The notes below the pieces were generated by a model. It was given only the letters and a program-made list of their open reading frames with translations. It was not told the DNA's origin and ran no database searches. DNA of 64,000 bases. Origin: Ceratobasidium sp. AG-K (taxonomy: Eukaryota > Basidiomycota > Agaricomycetes > Cantharellales > Ceratobasidiaceae). The position numbers and the translations under genes are program-made. Positions 44,499 to 56,389 of the stretch are shown here, one piece after another. Numbering within the stretch: the stretch's first letter is position 1; each line of letters begins with the position of its first letter. The DNA is taken from positions 1,240,001-1,304,000 of the forward strand of contig JAWNGF010000014.1 of the NCBI GenBank assembly GCA_037039685.1, given 5' to 3'.

Positions 44499-46126
44499 CA
44501 GTGAGCGGTCTCGATGAAGCCGAGTCTACGATGGACTGAGGATCGAGGCCTTTCATAGTACTAAGAAAGAGCGCCGCCGGATGAAATGTCAAGTCAACAC
44601 GAGACGGATCAGACAGTAAGCGATAGAGGTATCTACCCTTATCTGTGCATGTACCCATCCACGTTGTTTGGTTTGGGAGATTGGCAGGGTGTACGGCGTT
44701 GAAAAATCAAAATCGGTTGTCCTCCTTGACTTTGCAGGAACCTTTGGGTGCTCGATGTTACTATCAGCTCACTTGTAGCCAAGACAACACTCGCAAGGCC
44801 ATCCACCATCACCTCTACTATCAAAATTAGCATTCTACCGTCGTAGCTCCTGTTTCAACTGGCCGGCTGATTGTAGAATCCACCTGCATATACCCGCGCA
44901 ACTGGGCCCGGCCTCCTTTAAATCCTCGGAATGATATCGTTGGGGTAGATTTCCGGTTGCCGAAATGTCTCGCACTCTCCAGATCCTCGTCGGCAGATGT
45001 GAGATATGAAGGATAGGGGCTTTGTTCGGTTGCTCTGGCTCCAATCGGGGGGAGATTGTGTGGGGCATGTTTTAGATAGACGCCAGCATACGATGTTCGG
45101 TCCAGGTCTGTGCCTGTTTAAGGGACGACGTCCCACGAAGCTTGTGGCTTCGTAAGCGCCATGTTCGTCTCGGCCACAAGCCATTCTCTTGTGCTTGTCC
45201 TCCGTATTACCCCTTATGCATTCCCCTCTCCTGCCCCTTCGTGGCCATGCTTCCTGCTTCCCCTTACGTTGGTTGTTTCCAGACTTCTCTCCTGTGCTTT
45301 GTGGATCAAAATGTATAGTATTGCATCGTGTAGAAATTGAATATAGAATATGATGTGGATATAGTAAACACAGAAGAGATAGAGAAAATACGAGTAGAGA
45401 CAGGGTGAAAGTGAGAATGAAGTACTGGAACGCAGGCGGCCGAAGCGACCGTTTATATAACTTAAAATCGCACCGAGTCATATTCACACTTAAATCCATT
45501 ACCAGCTATTCGTATATTCCAGCACATTCAGGGATGTTCATGATATTTCTACACACCGGTCATTACCGTAGGACCCTCGGAAGCGAAATGGCACCGAGAA
45601 GCGAAACAGGCGTGATTGGACCCTGTTTCTTCTTGTCTTTTGGGTCCTAGCATACTCATGGATTTACATAAGCAAGATTCCAATGTATATGCAGTTTTCC
45701 GGAGCAATTTAGAAGTATTCAAGTTGGATTCAAAGGGGGGATTTCTAGTTTTGGTCAAACACCGTGCTTTAGATTACTGTAAAAGACCTAATGTCCATTG
45801 GATTCACTTATTCGTACCCAAAATTCTTCTTTATGCTCCCACTACCTGAACATGGTCACAAGGTCGTGCTCGCCCGCCTGTGCGCCGTTTGGTCGTGACA
45901 ATTGCAGCGCGTGGCCTGTCTTTCTTGAGCATCTTCTCAATCCCTGTAGCCCGTGTATATACTGACTGCATACCCCAGTCATTCGCACCTTTCTCGAGCT
46001 CTCGCCTGTGTCTGGGCCGCATTTCCTAACTCTCCGAACTCGAACCCCGCCAAATGTACCCAAGCTCCCGCCCTGTTGACAATTGCTAGTGCATCTGTAA
46101 GAGCACGTCGTAGGTAGACGACATTC

Positions 46127-46354
46127 TTAGTGCCGCTTCATCAAGAAAACGCAGAGGTTCTCCAGGGCCACTCCTCGAAGCTGACAAGGGCAGTTGTATA
46201 CAGGATCTGAACGGATTTCGGCCGACCAAACTCCCCCAGCCCAGAGATCTCGCATCATAGTGCAGAAATAAGCGTCCTGAGGCTCAACAACTGTAAATCC
46301 AGGAGAACACTGAATTATGTCAGGTATCAGCTCATTCTGAGCCGTATATAACAT
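46127..46354 (-). CDS. Weak candidate small ORF, 75 aa
   Basis: ATG to stop, 75 residues with four cysteines (MLYTAQNELIPD...). The composition is protein-like, but there is no recognised family, signal peptide or neighbour support. It may be chance or one exon of something else. Confidence 0.15.
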   Translation of the reverse strand: MLYTAQNELIPDIIQCSPGFTVVEPQDAYFCTMMRDLWAGGVWSAEIRSDPVYNCPCQLRGVALENLCVFLMKRH

Positions 46355-46525
46355 CGTTTGAACAGCATCTACTCGATTCCTTGTATGCCGGAGGTTGTGC
46401 GTTCATAACGGCCAGTTGACAGACTTCTGGAGTTTATTTCGGTACACCATCATGTCTAACCAACGTTTTCAATGGTAAAAATCTTCAATAGCAACATTTA
46501 GCTTAATCTGTGGCAATCTCCAGCG

Positions 46526-46828
46526 ATGAAAGGGAGAAGGGTCATTCGACTATCACTTTTTTCGCTTCTAGGGGCGTTTGCACCAAACCCACCCAAACCC
46601 CTTCCAGCGATGGACCCTGCTAACCAAAGCAGATTCACTCAGTTGCCCGCTGTGATATATAAACATACGCGGTGCTCCAGTAACCATAAATTCAAGGTAA
46701 AAGAGCGGCTAACTCTCACGTTGACCGAATCACTCAAAACGTGTTCCACGTCCGGAGGTTGTACGGTAATACAACAAGAATCTCTGGGACAGCAAATTGA
46801 TTTGTACATCGAATGTAGTAAATCTTAA
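46526..46828 (+). CDS. Weak candidate small secreted-like ORF, 100 aa
   Basis: Starts MKGRRVIRLSLFSLLGAFAP, a basic then hydrophobic stretch that resembles a signal peptide, with four cysteines later. No family recognised. It could be a small secreted protein or chance. Confidence 0.2.
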   Translation: MKGRRVIRLSLFSLLGAFAPNPPKPLPAMDPANQSRFTQLPAVIYKHTRCSSNHKFKVKERLTLTLTESLKTCSTSGGCTVIQQESLGQQIDLYIECSKS

Positions 46829-47450
46829 GTGAGTATTATTGTAGACTTCGAGAGGTCGTTCCGAGATCTAGAGAGGACTTCCAAGGTGACATGGAATCTG
46901 AAAGTAGGAGAAAGATAAAGTTATACCTCGCGAACTTATCTACCCCTCGTAGCCGGACGTCACAGACGCCAGGTGTACTTTCCCCAAATTGTTTAGAGAC
47001 CAGCAAGTCGTTTATGGAAAAATATATGACGATTTGCTATTTTTGCGTGGGTTTCAGACCTGCGTTGGCGCGCAATTGTGCTTAGTGGAGATGGGGACAA
47101 GTGGCTGTGCTCCCCACCTGAACCTCACAAGCTTAAGCGCCGAGCTCATAACCAAATCGCAAATGTAGATGGGATTAAAAGAAACAATAACAAGACGCAA
47201 CGCAACGCTTAGAAACACAACTTGGTACCAAGAAATGTGATGTATCGTACACCTCCAACTCGCCATTCGATATTCCATCAACCCTCCAGCGCCCTGTTCT
47301 CTCGCTCCCACGCAGCTTCCCTATCGCCTCCGGCTTCGTATTCCCTCCCCCAAGGCCATAACCTCTCGACCTAGACCACCATAACTTCCTCTCGAGACAG
47401 AAGGACCTCCTTTCCAGCGTCAACGCGACCCTCCCCACCACTACCATCGC

Positions 47451-49037
47451 CTAGGCACCCCTCTCAGCATCCACATCCGCCTCGATCTGCTGCAACGCGG
47501 CCTGAATGGCCTCCACAGCTTGCATAGTCTCGACTTCTCCAGGCTGGACCCCAAGTTCGAACGCTTCATGCGAGGTCGAGTCAAGCCCGTGCGAGCCTGG
47601 GTCGAGACCATGCGAGGTAGACCCCAAGCTATGCCCAGAGGAAGCAGGACCCAAGCTCGAGCCAAGTCCATGCGTCGAAGCCGACTCGAGCGCGTGGAGA
47701 GCCGGATCAATGACGAGCTGCTCGTCGGGAATGACGACCATGTCTTCCATATTCGTCGCCAATTCCTCCCCACCATCGCTCAACCCACTCGGACCCTCTC
47801 CCAAGCTGCCGACCCTGGTCAACTGTCCCAACCGCTCCTCGCTCATACAATCCGCCCTGGATCGCTTGTGATCTCCCTCCTCGTCGTCTTCGCTTGCGTC
47901 GAGGAACATGTTGACTGCTTTACGTTTGCGGGAGCTCATCCGGCGGGGTGTGTCGGTTGGTTTTTTGATGCGGTTCCTGAGTGGGGGTGAGACATTATGA
48001 CGGCATGAAATGAAATAATGACGACAAGGGGCGGTGAAACGAATGAGAGAAACCAAAGCAAAGGCGACGGGAAGAATGATACCGAAGTCAAGGAAACGGA
48101 GGAAACAAGGGGAAGAAACGTAGGGGGAGAAATGCAACGAAACAAGCAACTCACCCTGGCTGCGTCTGCCTAACCAAATGGGTCCTCTCATTCCTTTCGT
48201 GCCTCATCAACGCGTCCTTGCGATCAAACGCTGCCTCACACCCCTCGCGACTGCACCTAAATGGTCGACTGTCGTTGCCGCTCTTGACATGTGTCCGTCG
48301 ATGTCGCTCACAATCGCTCTTGCGATCAAAAGCCGCTGAACATCCCGCAAGCCCACACGCGAATGGTCGACCAAGATCAGAGAGGGGATGTGGAGCGGGT
48401 TTGTGTGTATAGTGTGATCCCGGAGTGGATGTGCTCGCTGGGGCGTTTTGTGTTGGAGGAGTGTAGACCCCGCCTAGTCCTCCGGGATTCTGGTAGTGTG
48501 GAGACGCGGTGGCTTGGGGGTTTATTGGGGGTGGGTCGGCTCGTTTCGGGCGGGGTTTGGGGGCAGGTGTTTGAGTTGATTGGGATTGAGGGGCAGCCTG
48601 AGCTTGAGCAGGTTGTTGAACTTGTGGCTGAGGTTGATTAGGGTTCGGATGAGCCCACGTCGGGGGAGCCATATACATTGGCATCGGAGGGGGTGCAACC
48701 CCAGGTGGAGCAAACATGAGTCCAGGAAACGGTCCCCATCCGGGCAGCTACAAAACATTAATCGAAATCGACATCGCATCGACTCGACTCACCGGAGGAT
48801 ACGCAGGCAGAATGGAATAACTCGACTGATTCGGTTTGTTCTCGGTGTTTGGCTGAATGCGGAAATGATGAGTGCCACTTGTTCCAACACACGTCCATCG
48901 CCACTTGTTCCAACACATGTGCGTTCGCCACTGGGAGCACAACATCTGCACCCGCCACACACACACAAACTCGGCTGTTATAAATTAATACTCACGCTGT
49001 TGGGGAGTGCCGGATCGAGCGCAAACTGTGCGCTCAT
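47451..49037 (-). CDS. C2H2 zinc-finger transcription factor
   Basis: Four exons 48996-49037, 48793-48852, 48155-48747, 47451-47976 with matching phases give 406 residues from ATG 49037 (MSAQFALDPALP). The N-terminal half is rich in Pro, Gln and Ala. Two adjacent C2H2 fingers follow: CGLAGC-X10-H-X3-H type (CGLAGCSAAFDRKSDCERHRRTH spans 48280-48350) and CSREGC with final H...H spaced by 6. A basic segment SSRKRKA comes next, then an acidic and Ser/Gly/His-rich tail with repeats such as STSHGLD and GSHGLD. It is a nuclear DNA-binding regulator, target unknown. It is divergent from the Zn2Cys6 gene at 49735. The exon 1 start and small exon 2 are inferred from splice signals. Confidence 0.75.
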
Positions 49038-49734
49038 CGTGAGTGGAAAAAGGACGTGACCGTGCGTGGTCTGTGCGGATTACCTAAGCGTACAGGCACA
49101 GCCGCCTGCGGATCTCCGCATACGCATGCGTGGATGGAAATAAAGCGTCGGAGGATGGATGTTGGCGGCGGAGTAGCCGACCGGTAACCGCCCAGTATCC
49201 CGTGGGGTCAATAAGAGTGCTTAACGCGAATGGTTTGCTTCGATGCATTGTTTCATTCCAAAAGGCTGAAATGACCATTTGCCCACTGGTCATCAGCGAC
49301 CTGACGCGAACAAGGACAGTCATTCCCCGTCGGCCGACGCCACCACCTCGGTGAGCTCGTCCACACCGAGCCCACATAGTGCTCGGTCGCCGCGTGGCAT
49401 ACGCGCAGTGAGCTCACGCCACTAGCGGAAACCGCTATCATTGACCGAAATAACCGCACTGATCAACTCTATTTAGTATCCCCGAGTCAGTTGATGAAGC
49501 AAGCCCTAACAATCCATCTATAATCCTAACCCGAAATACACCAGAAGCGCCGGTTACTTTGAACAATCTGGCGGAACCCAGCCCGAAATAAGCTCAGCCC
49601 GATCCCGGCATGGCGACCCCTGACATCAGTTTAACGATCCGCACAGCTCGGGCTTTAGCCCCACGCCGAAGCCATGACCAATTCACACTATATAACCCCC
49701 CCGTTTGATCGACAAGAACAACCCCCCCTTCTTT
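49038..49734. promoter_or_regulatory. Shared divergent promoter region of two regulator genes
   Basis: 697 bp between two head-to-head start codons. A TATATAAC box at about 49689-49696 lies 39 nt before the Zn2Cys6 ATG. GAGCTC/GGTGAGCTC and CGAGCCCAC motifs occur at 49350-49420, but I cannot assign a binding protein. Confidence 0.5.
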
Positions 49735-52252
49735 ATGGACCAGAGTAGGCCGTTGCATCGGGGTAGCGGTTGTCACGAGTGTCGCCGGCGCAAGCTGGTA
49801 TGTCCTCCTAGTATACACATGACATCTATATACTCATGAAGTGTAGAAATGCAGCGGAACGAAACCCTCGTGCGATCGGTGTGCCCGCTCGAATACGGCG
49901 TGCGTGTATGATCCTGTCGAAAAAAGTAAAGTGGCGCTGTTGCGGGATGAACTCCTCATGTTGCGTGAGAAGGTCCGCGCACTTGAAAAGACGCATGGGT
50001 TGGGTCCTGGTGGATTGGATGCGGACAAGGGATTGAAGCGCCGTTCGCCAGACGATGGGTTGCCTGTTGTTCCTCGCCCCGCCCCAAGCCCACCTGGGCA
50101 GTGGCGTGTTTCGTTGACGACTGAGGACCAAACCAAGTTGTAAGTTCATGAATGTCTCCTAGGACTGGACTAATTCGAGCAGGTTGAACCAGTTCACGGC
50201 CATCCAGCACGTCGCAAATGAGTACGCCGGTGTAGCGCCTAACCGTAAGCCTCCCAGACCCGCATCGCACTCAACTAACAATGCGCAGCCCATCCAGCTG
50301 CAGAGCCCTACGCAGCCAAGACGGCCGCATTTCTCCTCGCTTCATTCTTTTCGCCCACGCATAGACACCTGCAAGCCGACCTGCTGGAATGCACTCGTCA
50401 TTGCATCGAAGACGCTATTCGGGGCGCAGACCAGCCCACGTCTCCCCACTCGGGCTCATCCCCGACTCGCCCCTCGGCCGCTTCTCCGAAACGTTCGGGC
50501 ACGTCACCTCGTCTTGGAAGTCCCCGCAGCCCGCGCATTGTTCACCCTCTCGCACTGCGTCCTAATGCCGCTATCGGTTCGGGTCTCGTTCTCGATGCAA
50601 TCCACGCCTCGAGTTTGCTTGCCGTGTGGATGCTGATTCAAGGTCGGTTGGTAGAGTGTCAGCAGGCGTTGTTCGGGGCCGCCAAGCTCGGTAAGTTATT
50701 CTCGTCTTGCCGCACTCGAAGTATGCGCATCCAAATTATTCATCCGCCCGAAACATCTCTCGCCACCTCTCATTCTCGACTCGAAATATCTCTCGCCACC
50801 CCCTCCACCAACCCTTGCCATCGCACCGCCCATCAGTTCTCCTTTTGGGTCTGATACCGGCAGTGGCGATGCAATATCCGGTCTCTGCTTCGATCTAATA
50901 ATTCTTTAGCCATTATGTCAGGGATGCATACTATACGCTCACTCGACGAGCGCCCGTCGGGAGAGCCAAGTCCGGCCCAACTTTCGATGGACAAACCCTC
51001 GCATAGCAATATTGGGGACGAACGTGCATCCAATCCTGGAGATGAGCGCGCACTGAACCATGATTCGCGCCCGTCTAGCTCCGGTGGGCGCCTACCTGAC
51101 TCGCGCGAGCGCCCAGTTCGGCATCGTGTCGGGGTGTTTTGGCAGTTGGTATGTCTCGGTGAGTGTTCAGCATCAAACTTACTTCGGGGTTGGGGTCGGG
51201 AGTCAGCAAGTCGGCCTCGGGGATCATTCACCGACCTGAAATCCGCATGTCGCCTCGAGTTTTGCTCCACTCTTTTCCCATGATTTGTTCACCTTTGCTT
51301 TTTTGGGCGATTTGTTCATCTTTGTGCACAGATTACACAGCCGCAATCCTCATGGGCTCTCCTACATCTCTACCATGGGAAGACTGTCCGACTGAAGTTC
51401 GCGTCGAAACTGTATGGCCCGATTGTGAGGTGCGTGCTTTCCTATCGAGTCTGAATCGTGTCGAATGGTTGTAGGCCACATGCGCTTCGATCTCGTCGCT
51501 TTTCCGAGGATCCAAGTCGTCGCTCTCGTTGCACGCTAAATCAATTGTTCTCCTCGAGCGTGCGGTCAGGCTGAGCGCCCAACGCGAGCCTGGGCAAACT
51601 CTGATCAAAGAAACCGATACGGCTATTTCGAATGTCCTCGAGCAGCTCCCCGCGTCCCGCTCGGCGTCGCTCCACCCTCACACGCTCATGCTCTGCGCCC
51701 GCGTCAGGCTCCACGAAGCGTCAGCCGCGCGGGACCACGTTTCCCAAGTCGTTTGGGTTCAATCCGCCGTTGCGATCGTCCGGTTGCTGGATTCCATCGA
51801 CGAGGCGGAAGTCGTCGCGCGCGCGGATCTCTTGATGGCCTATTCCTGGATCGCGTCGTACATGGTCTTGCTCCATGAGCAGTACTATGTGCCATACCTC
51901 CCCGAATCAGACCACGCTGTGCGCATCGGCCTCGACTTGGGAAAGCTCAAAGGACTTTTGGATACCGTTGGTGCTCGGATGCCTGTCGTCGGTGAGTCAC
52001 GCGAGCCGTAACCATGACATTGCTAATACCTCGACTCGATTTCGCTGGGATCGCTTGGCAGACACAATGTTCAAGTCGGCCATCAACCAGTTTCACACCT
52101 CCAGGACGCCGACGTCGCCGTATGCATCGCCTCCTTCCGACACGCCTTCGACGCCCGAGAAGATCTCGCTTCCCAAGGCCTCGACCCCCAGCAAGTCGTG
52201 CGCTTCGGACGACATCAAGACGGAGCACGACGAGTTGGCAGACGAGAACTAA
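49735..52252 (+). CDS. Zn2Cys6 fungal transcription factor
   Basis: Eight exons 49735-49797, 49847-50139, 50183-50244, 50289-50690, 50910-51158, 51332-51429, 51475-51991, 52062-52252; phases join to 624 residues. A binuclear zinc cluster at about residues 13-39 is split by the first intron: CHECRRRKL then KCSGTKPSCDRCARSNTAC, fitting C-X2-C-X6-C-X6-C-X2-C-X6-C. A short coiled-coil (LLRDELLMLREKVRALEK) follows for dimerisation. The middle has fungal-specific transcription factor domain landmarks (AIMSGMHTIRSLDE, VFWQLVCLDY, MGSPTSLPWED). It ends with a Ser/Pro-rich tail. The 219-bp intron at 50691-50909 is unusually long and may hide a small exon. It probably regulates a metabolic or developmental programme; target unknown. 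Confidence 0.8.
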
Positions 52253-54901
52253 GTCGCCGGTGACGCCCCCTTTTCCATTCTGATCTATGCCAGCCCTTTT
52301 GTTTAACATGCTCCTTTTTTTTCTATCATTATCCTCGCGACGCGGTGCTCTTTCTTTTGCCCCAACTGCTGACGCACCGCTCCAATACTGGTTCTGCCGA
52401 TATTGGTGCGGTTTGCTTCATCGTTGGTGTCTACCCTACATTTTTTCGTTAATTCCCCTTTCCCTGTGCGTGCCCCGCCTCTCCCCGACTCGCGCCTCTC
52501 GACTGATCCACCTTGCGGCAATCCAGGACCGTGCAGATCGACGCTGGCGTGAATCTCGGTGCCGTCGTCCGGCGAAGCCATGACTCGGATTATTCTGAGT
52601 CTGGTTTCGATGCGGGTCTGGGGACGTCGAGGTTTACACCTGTGGCGGGGGCTGCTACGCAACCACAAATATACACAACAATCAAGTGCCACGGAATCAC
52701 ATGTAATATGGTTTAAAAATCTCTATGAATGCTGCCTGTATGCGGGGTGTCAGGAGTCTGACTGCTGGTGATATTGAATTAGCCCCTGTCGAACCGAGTA
52801 GTTTTTTCTCTTTGACCACCATTGGGATTTTGACTTTAGATTCAGACTTGGGTTTCTTTCTTTGCTACAAGGGGATATGGTGCTTCTTGGATTCGGGTCC
52901 AGCTGAGATTGGTGCGCCTGTGCAGCTAGCCGATGTCGACGTTATCGCCAAGTCCCGTGAAAGTGCTTGAGCTCATCGTTTATGTCACGCGAGTACCTGT
53001 GATGCTGGTTTACGACACTCGGCTGATGCACTAACTGACGAATCCGTACCTGAGCCACGGCGCAAATACCTTGTCACCGTTTTCCCCTCGACCAGGGCGT
53101 TTCATAAACTCAAAGACGGCTGGGCATGCATTGCTTCTTTCCCAAGGAGGATCAAGAACACTCGAGTTCAACGGCAGTGGAGCCGGTTTGTCGACCGGCA
53201 AGAGCCGATGCTCACCGGCCGTTTGATCCCTCACCAATGCAAGCCCGCGTTTTTCTATAGTTCCCACATTCTAACGACGAGTGGGTTCTTTCTCTCGGGC
53301 CAGCAGCCGAACACAAGGCATTCACAGCCTTTCTATGCGCCTACCTTGGGTATCTGCATGATGCCTATCCCGTTCCTCGTGCTACTTGCTTACTTGGTTT
53401 ACTGAATTTAGAGATCGACGCAATGCGGGGATTATGCTTTGGACTAATATTGATCCCCTCCCTGCCTCGGGCAGCATAGAAGCGCCGATATCAGAATTAA
53501 TCGATCCGCGAGACGGTCGTCTGGTCCGCGATCTATCGACCTGGCAGGCGCTTTTACCAATGCTCAAATCATCGAAAGCAATGTGGAGGATCCCAAAAAT
53601 CACGTAAACGGATCGGACGCCCTTGTCAAATCCGTCGTATAGTTTAGGAAATGAACACAGCGTAAATCTGAAAATTAATTGGGAGAGACTGTGGAGGGTA
53701 TGGGCGCTCCGTATGCTCTCCGATAGTACCTTCTAGCTCGGGGAATCCAAATTTCAGCAAAACACGGTGGTCAAATCGGAGACAGAACGTTGGTAAGAGG
53801 GTTGTATATGATTCATATCGCGAACCTGAGCACATTGACGCATGGTGTTAACCCGTGCTCCCTGGCGGTGGAAACGGCATTTCATAGTTCATGTTCAAAC
53901 AATAAAAGGAAATCAGATTTGCGTGGAAGACGGTGGATGCTTGCAATAGGAACCATGTGTTGATGTTTAGCATCTGCGTGGATGGCAGTGTAAGTACATA
54001 TTTCAAGTGAACTCGTCCGATTGGACTATATTCACATACTCAGGTAAAACACGAAAATCGTCGGCGATCATTTTGGATAATAAAATGCACACTGCCCGAC
54101 CCTACGCGTTGTGGAAATACTTCAACTAGTTGCTACCAAGAATCCGTGACTCCCGATTCGGCGACAGTCCTCACTGATCTCCGACGAGAAACACCGGTTA
54201 GAATCCCAACACTCGGCATTCTGTTGTCGCGCAGGTTGGTTATGCCGCACAGGATGGCTACACAGACAAACGATACGTGGAGCTCACTTGACGGAGCTTC
54301 CAATTTCTCCGGACTGCCCAAACCACTATTGATGATTTCATCACACTTGTTAGCAGACTTGTAGTTAACACTGGGTAAAGCTGTTTGTGTAGTATAAATA
54401 GATCCTGGTTGCGTTAGCGGCAGCACCGACCAAGTGACGATATTGTGCTCGGGCCATCGATCGCATTATTTTTGGACTCGTGAATTGCGGCATATTCATC
54501 GTCTGACCAGTTGCAAGGTTTGGCGACTGACGGATTGGACACTCGTCGAAGAGGCGAGCTTTCCATTTAGGAAGTACCAATAGGAATGAAATTGCAAAAT
54601 GGAAGCGTTAGCTGCCTTTATGAGTGCTTCTACATGATCGCTATCGTCCCAATAGGTTTCCCTATCGCTTCAGACACTATTACGATGACCTATTATTATC
54701 ATCCCTTCATAGATTCCCGGTAAGGGTGCGACCGGGGGCTCAATGGTCGAAGCAATGCGGCCACGTGCTCACGCTCAGACGACCACGCTCTCGTAGACGG
54801 CTGGTACCTCCACAATCGCGCTCAGTGACGTCTAGGCATCCATATAAGGGTAAGTTATGGCCAACCTACCAGGACAGTTTAGTTCGCCTCTTCATTTTAT
54901 C
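52253..54901. other. No gene seen
   Basis: About 2.6 kb with only short ORFs lacking recognisable motifs or splice structure. The first few hundred bases are likely the 3' UTR of the Zn2Cys6 gene. Confidence 0.45.
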
Positions 54902-56389
54902 ATGCTTTCCAAAGTTGCTCTCACTGATGCTATCGCTGCCACCGCTGTGTCAGCTAGCCCAGTCATCGACGCCCCAAGGATTATCGCCGTTTCTCTGCAT
55001 AAAAGGGGCACCCCGCTCGGTGAAGATGTCAAAGTCGTTACCTCTGCCCTAGCTCGTCAGGCTGCCAAAGTTCAAACGTACGTATATCTTCGAGACTTCG
55101 TAGCCCAATCGAAACTTACACGAGTTACAGTAAATATTCACACGGAAATGCCGCATACAAGACGCATACAGGCTCTGATTTATTTAAGGGTGTTAGTTCC
55201 AAGGTCAAATGTCAGGCAGAGCCTCTCGTTGACGGGGAAGATGATCTTCGTGAGCATCAACCGCATTTCATTGGATCGCCCACTAACAAATCCTATGTGT
55301 AGTTTGGGCCGGAACCATTTCGGTTGGAACTCCGAGTCAAAGCTTCTTGATCGACTTTGATACATAGGTCTATCAAATCTCGCGATCAAGATGGGGATTC
55401 AACATCGATTGTTCGCAGTGGCTCGGCCGATTTGTGGGTCCCATCTTCAAGTTGTACTTCATCTGGCTGCTCCCCCCACAAAAAGTACACCTCTACCTCT
55501 TCATCAACATCCACTAAGTAGAGCGGCACGTTTTCCATCTCTTATGGAGATGGAAGCACTGCATCTGGTCCGATCTACAGCGACACTGTGACCGTCGTGG
55601 GACTGAGTGCCAACAGGCAAGCCGCCTTCTAACATACGTAAGCTCAACCCAGGCTTTTTTCTAGCCAATACTTCTCTCCTATTAGCTCTGATTCCTCGAC
55701 CTTCTCCTCCGATCCTGATGACGGTATCATGTGTCTCGCATTCGCGTCGATTTCCAGTGGCAAACCTACGTTCGTCGACAATCTTTGCTCCCAGGGCAAA
55801 ATCTCTGCACCCATATTCGCATTCCGCCTAGCTACCACCGGGTCTGAGCTTTACCTCGGTGGTGTCAACAAGGCCAGGTATACTGGGACCATCACATATG
55901 CCCCCCTTACTTCCAAAAGTTATTGGCGACAATCGGTTCCTCCTCTTTTGGGAGCATGGCCGGCTATTCGGGTGCTATGATTATTGACTCTGGCACCACT
56001 ATAATCGTTGATCCGACCTCGAGTGTTAGTTCATGCTGGAGCAAGGTTGCCAACGCGGCCGCGTGCAGTGCCTCTGTTTGTGGAATGTTTGGATACTATA
56101 CCTACCTTTGTGCTAACCCGCCAACTGTGAGCTTTACTTTCAATAGTCGCTTGTTTACCATTCCATCGATCGACTTCAACCGTAAGTTCACTTTCCTTGT
56201 TTATGACATTGACTAATCTCTCTCGTAGTGGGCACTATTGACGATGCAGGCACGCGATGTGTTGGCGCCACTGTTGGTACAAGCGGAGTGCCGGACAATG
56301 CTTGGACATTTGGCGCTACCCTCATGAAGCAGACTTACGCAGTCTTTGACCAACACAAAATTTGCGTTGGCTTTGCATCCCCCAAGTAG
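54902..56389 (+). pseudogene. Pepsin-like (A1) aspartic protease, decayed
   Basis: Begins MLSKVALTDAIAA, a possible signal peptide and propeptide (APRIIAVSLHKRG). Then WAGTISVGTPSQSFLIDFDT, the first active-site loop (about 55310-55365), interrupted before GSADLWVPSS (about 55427). Then [37 protein letters not shown], the second active site MIIDSGTT (55983-55997) and a C-terminus FGATLMKQTYAVFD...CVGFASPK ending TAG 56387. Defects: the donor expected after GATAC reads AT instead of GT (55366), a TAG at about 55519, and a 1-nt frameshift at about 55925. Secreted endopeptidase family; this copy should not be functional as assembled. Confidence 0.75.

Larger units (their letters stand above)
44499..47450. 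other. Mostly non-coding; repeat at 46890-47150
   Basis: About 3 kb with no gene I can support strongly. 44577-44630 resembles the region upstream of gene 1. 46890-47150 is the second copy of the dispersed repeat at 32100-32400. Two short ORFs are listed separately as weak candidates. Confidence 0.45.
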
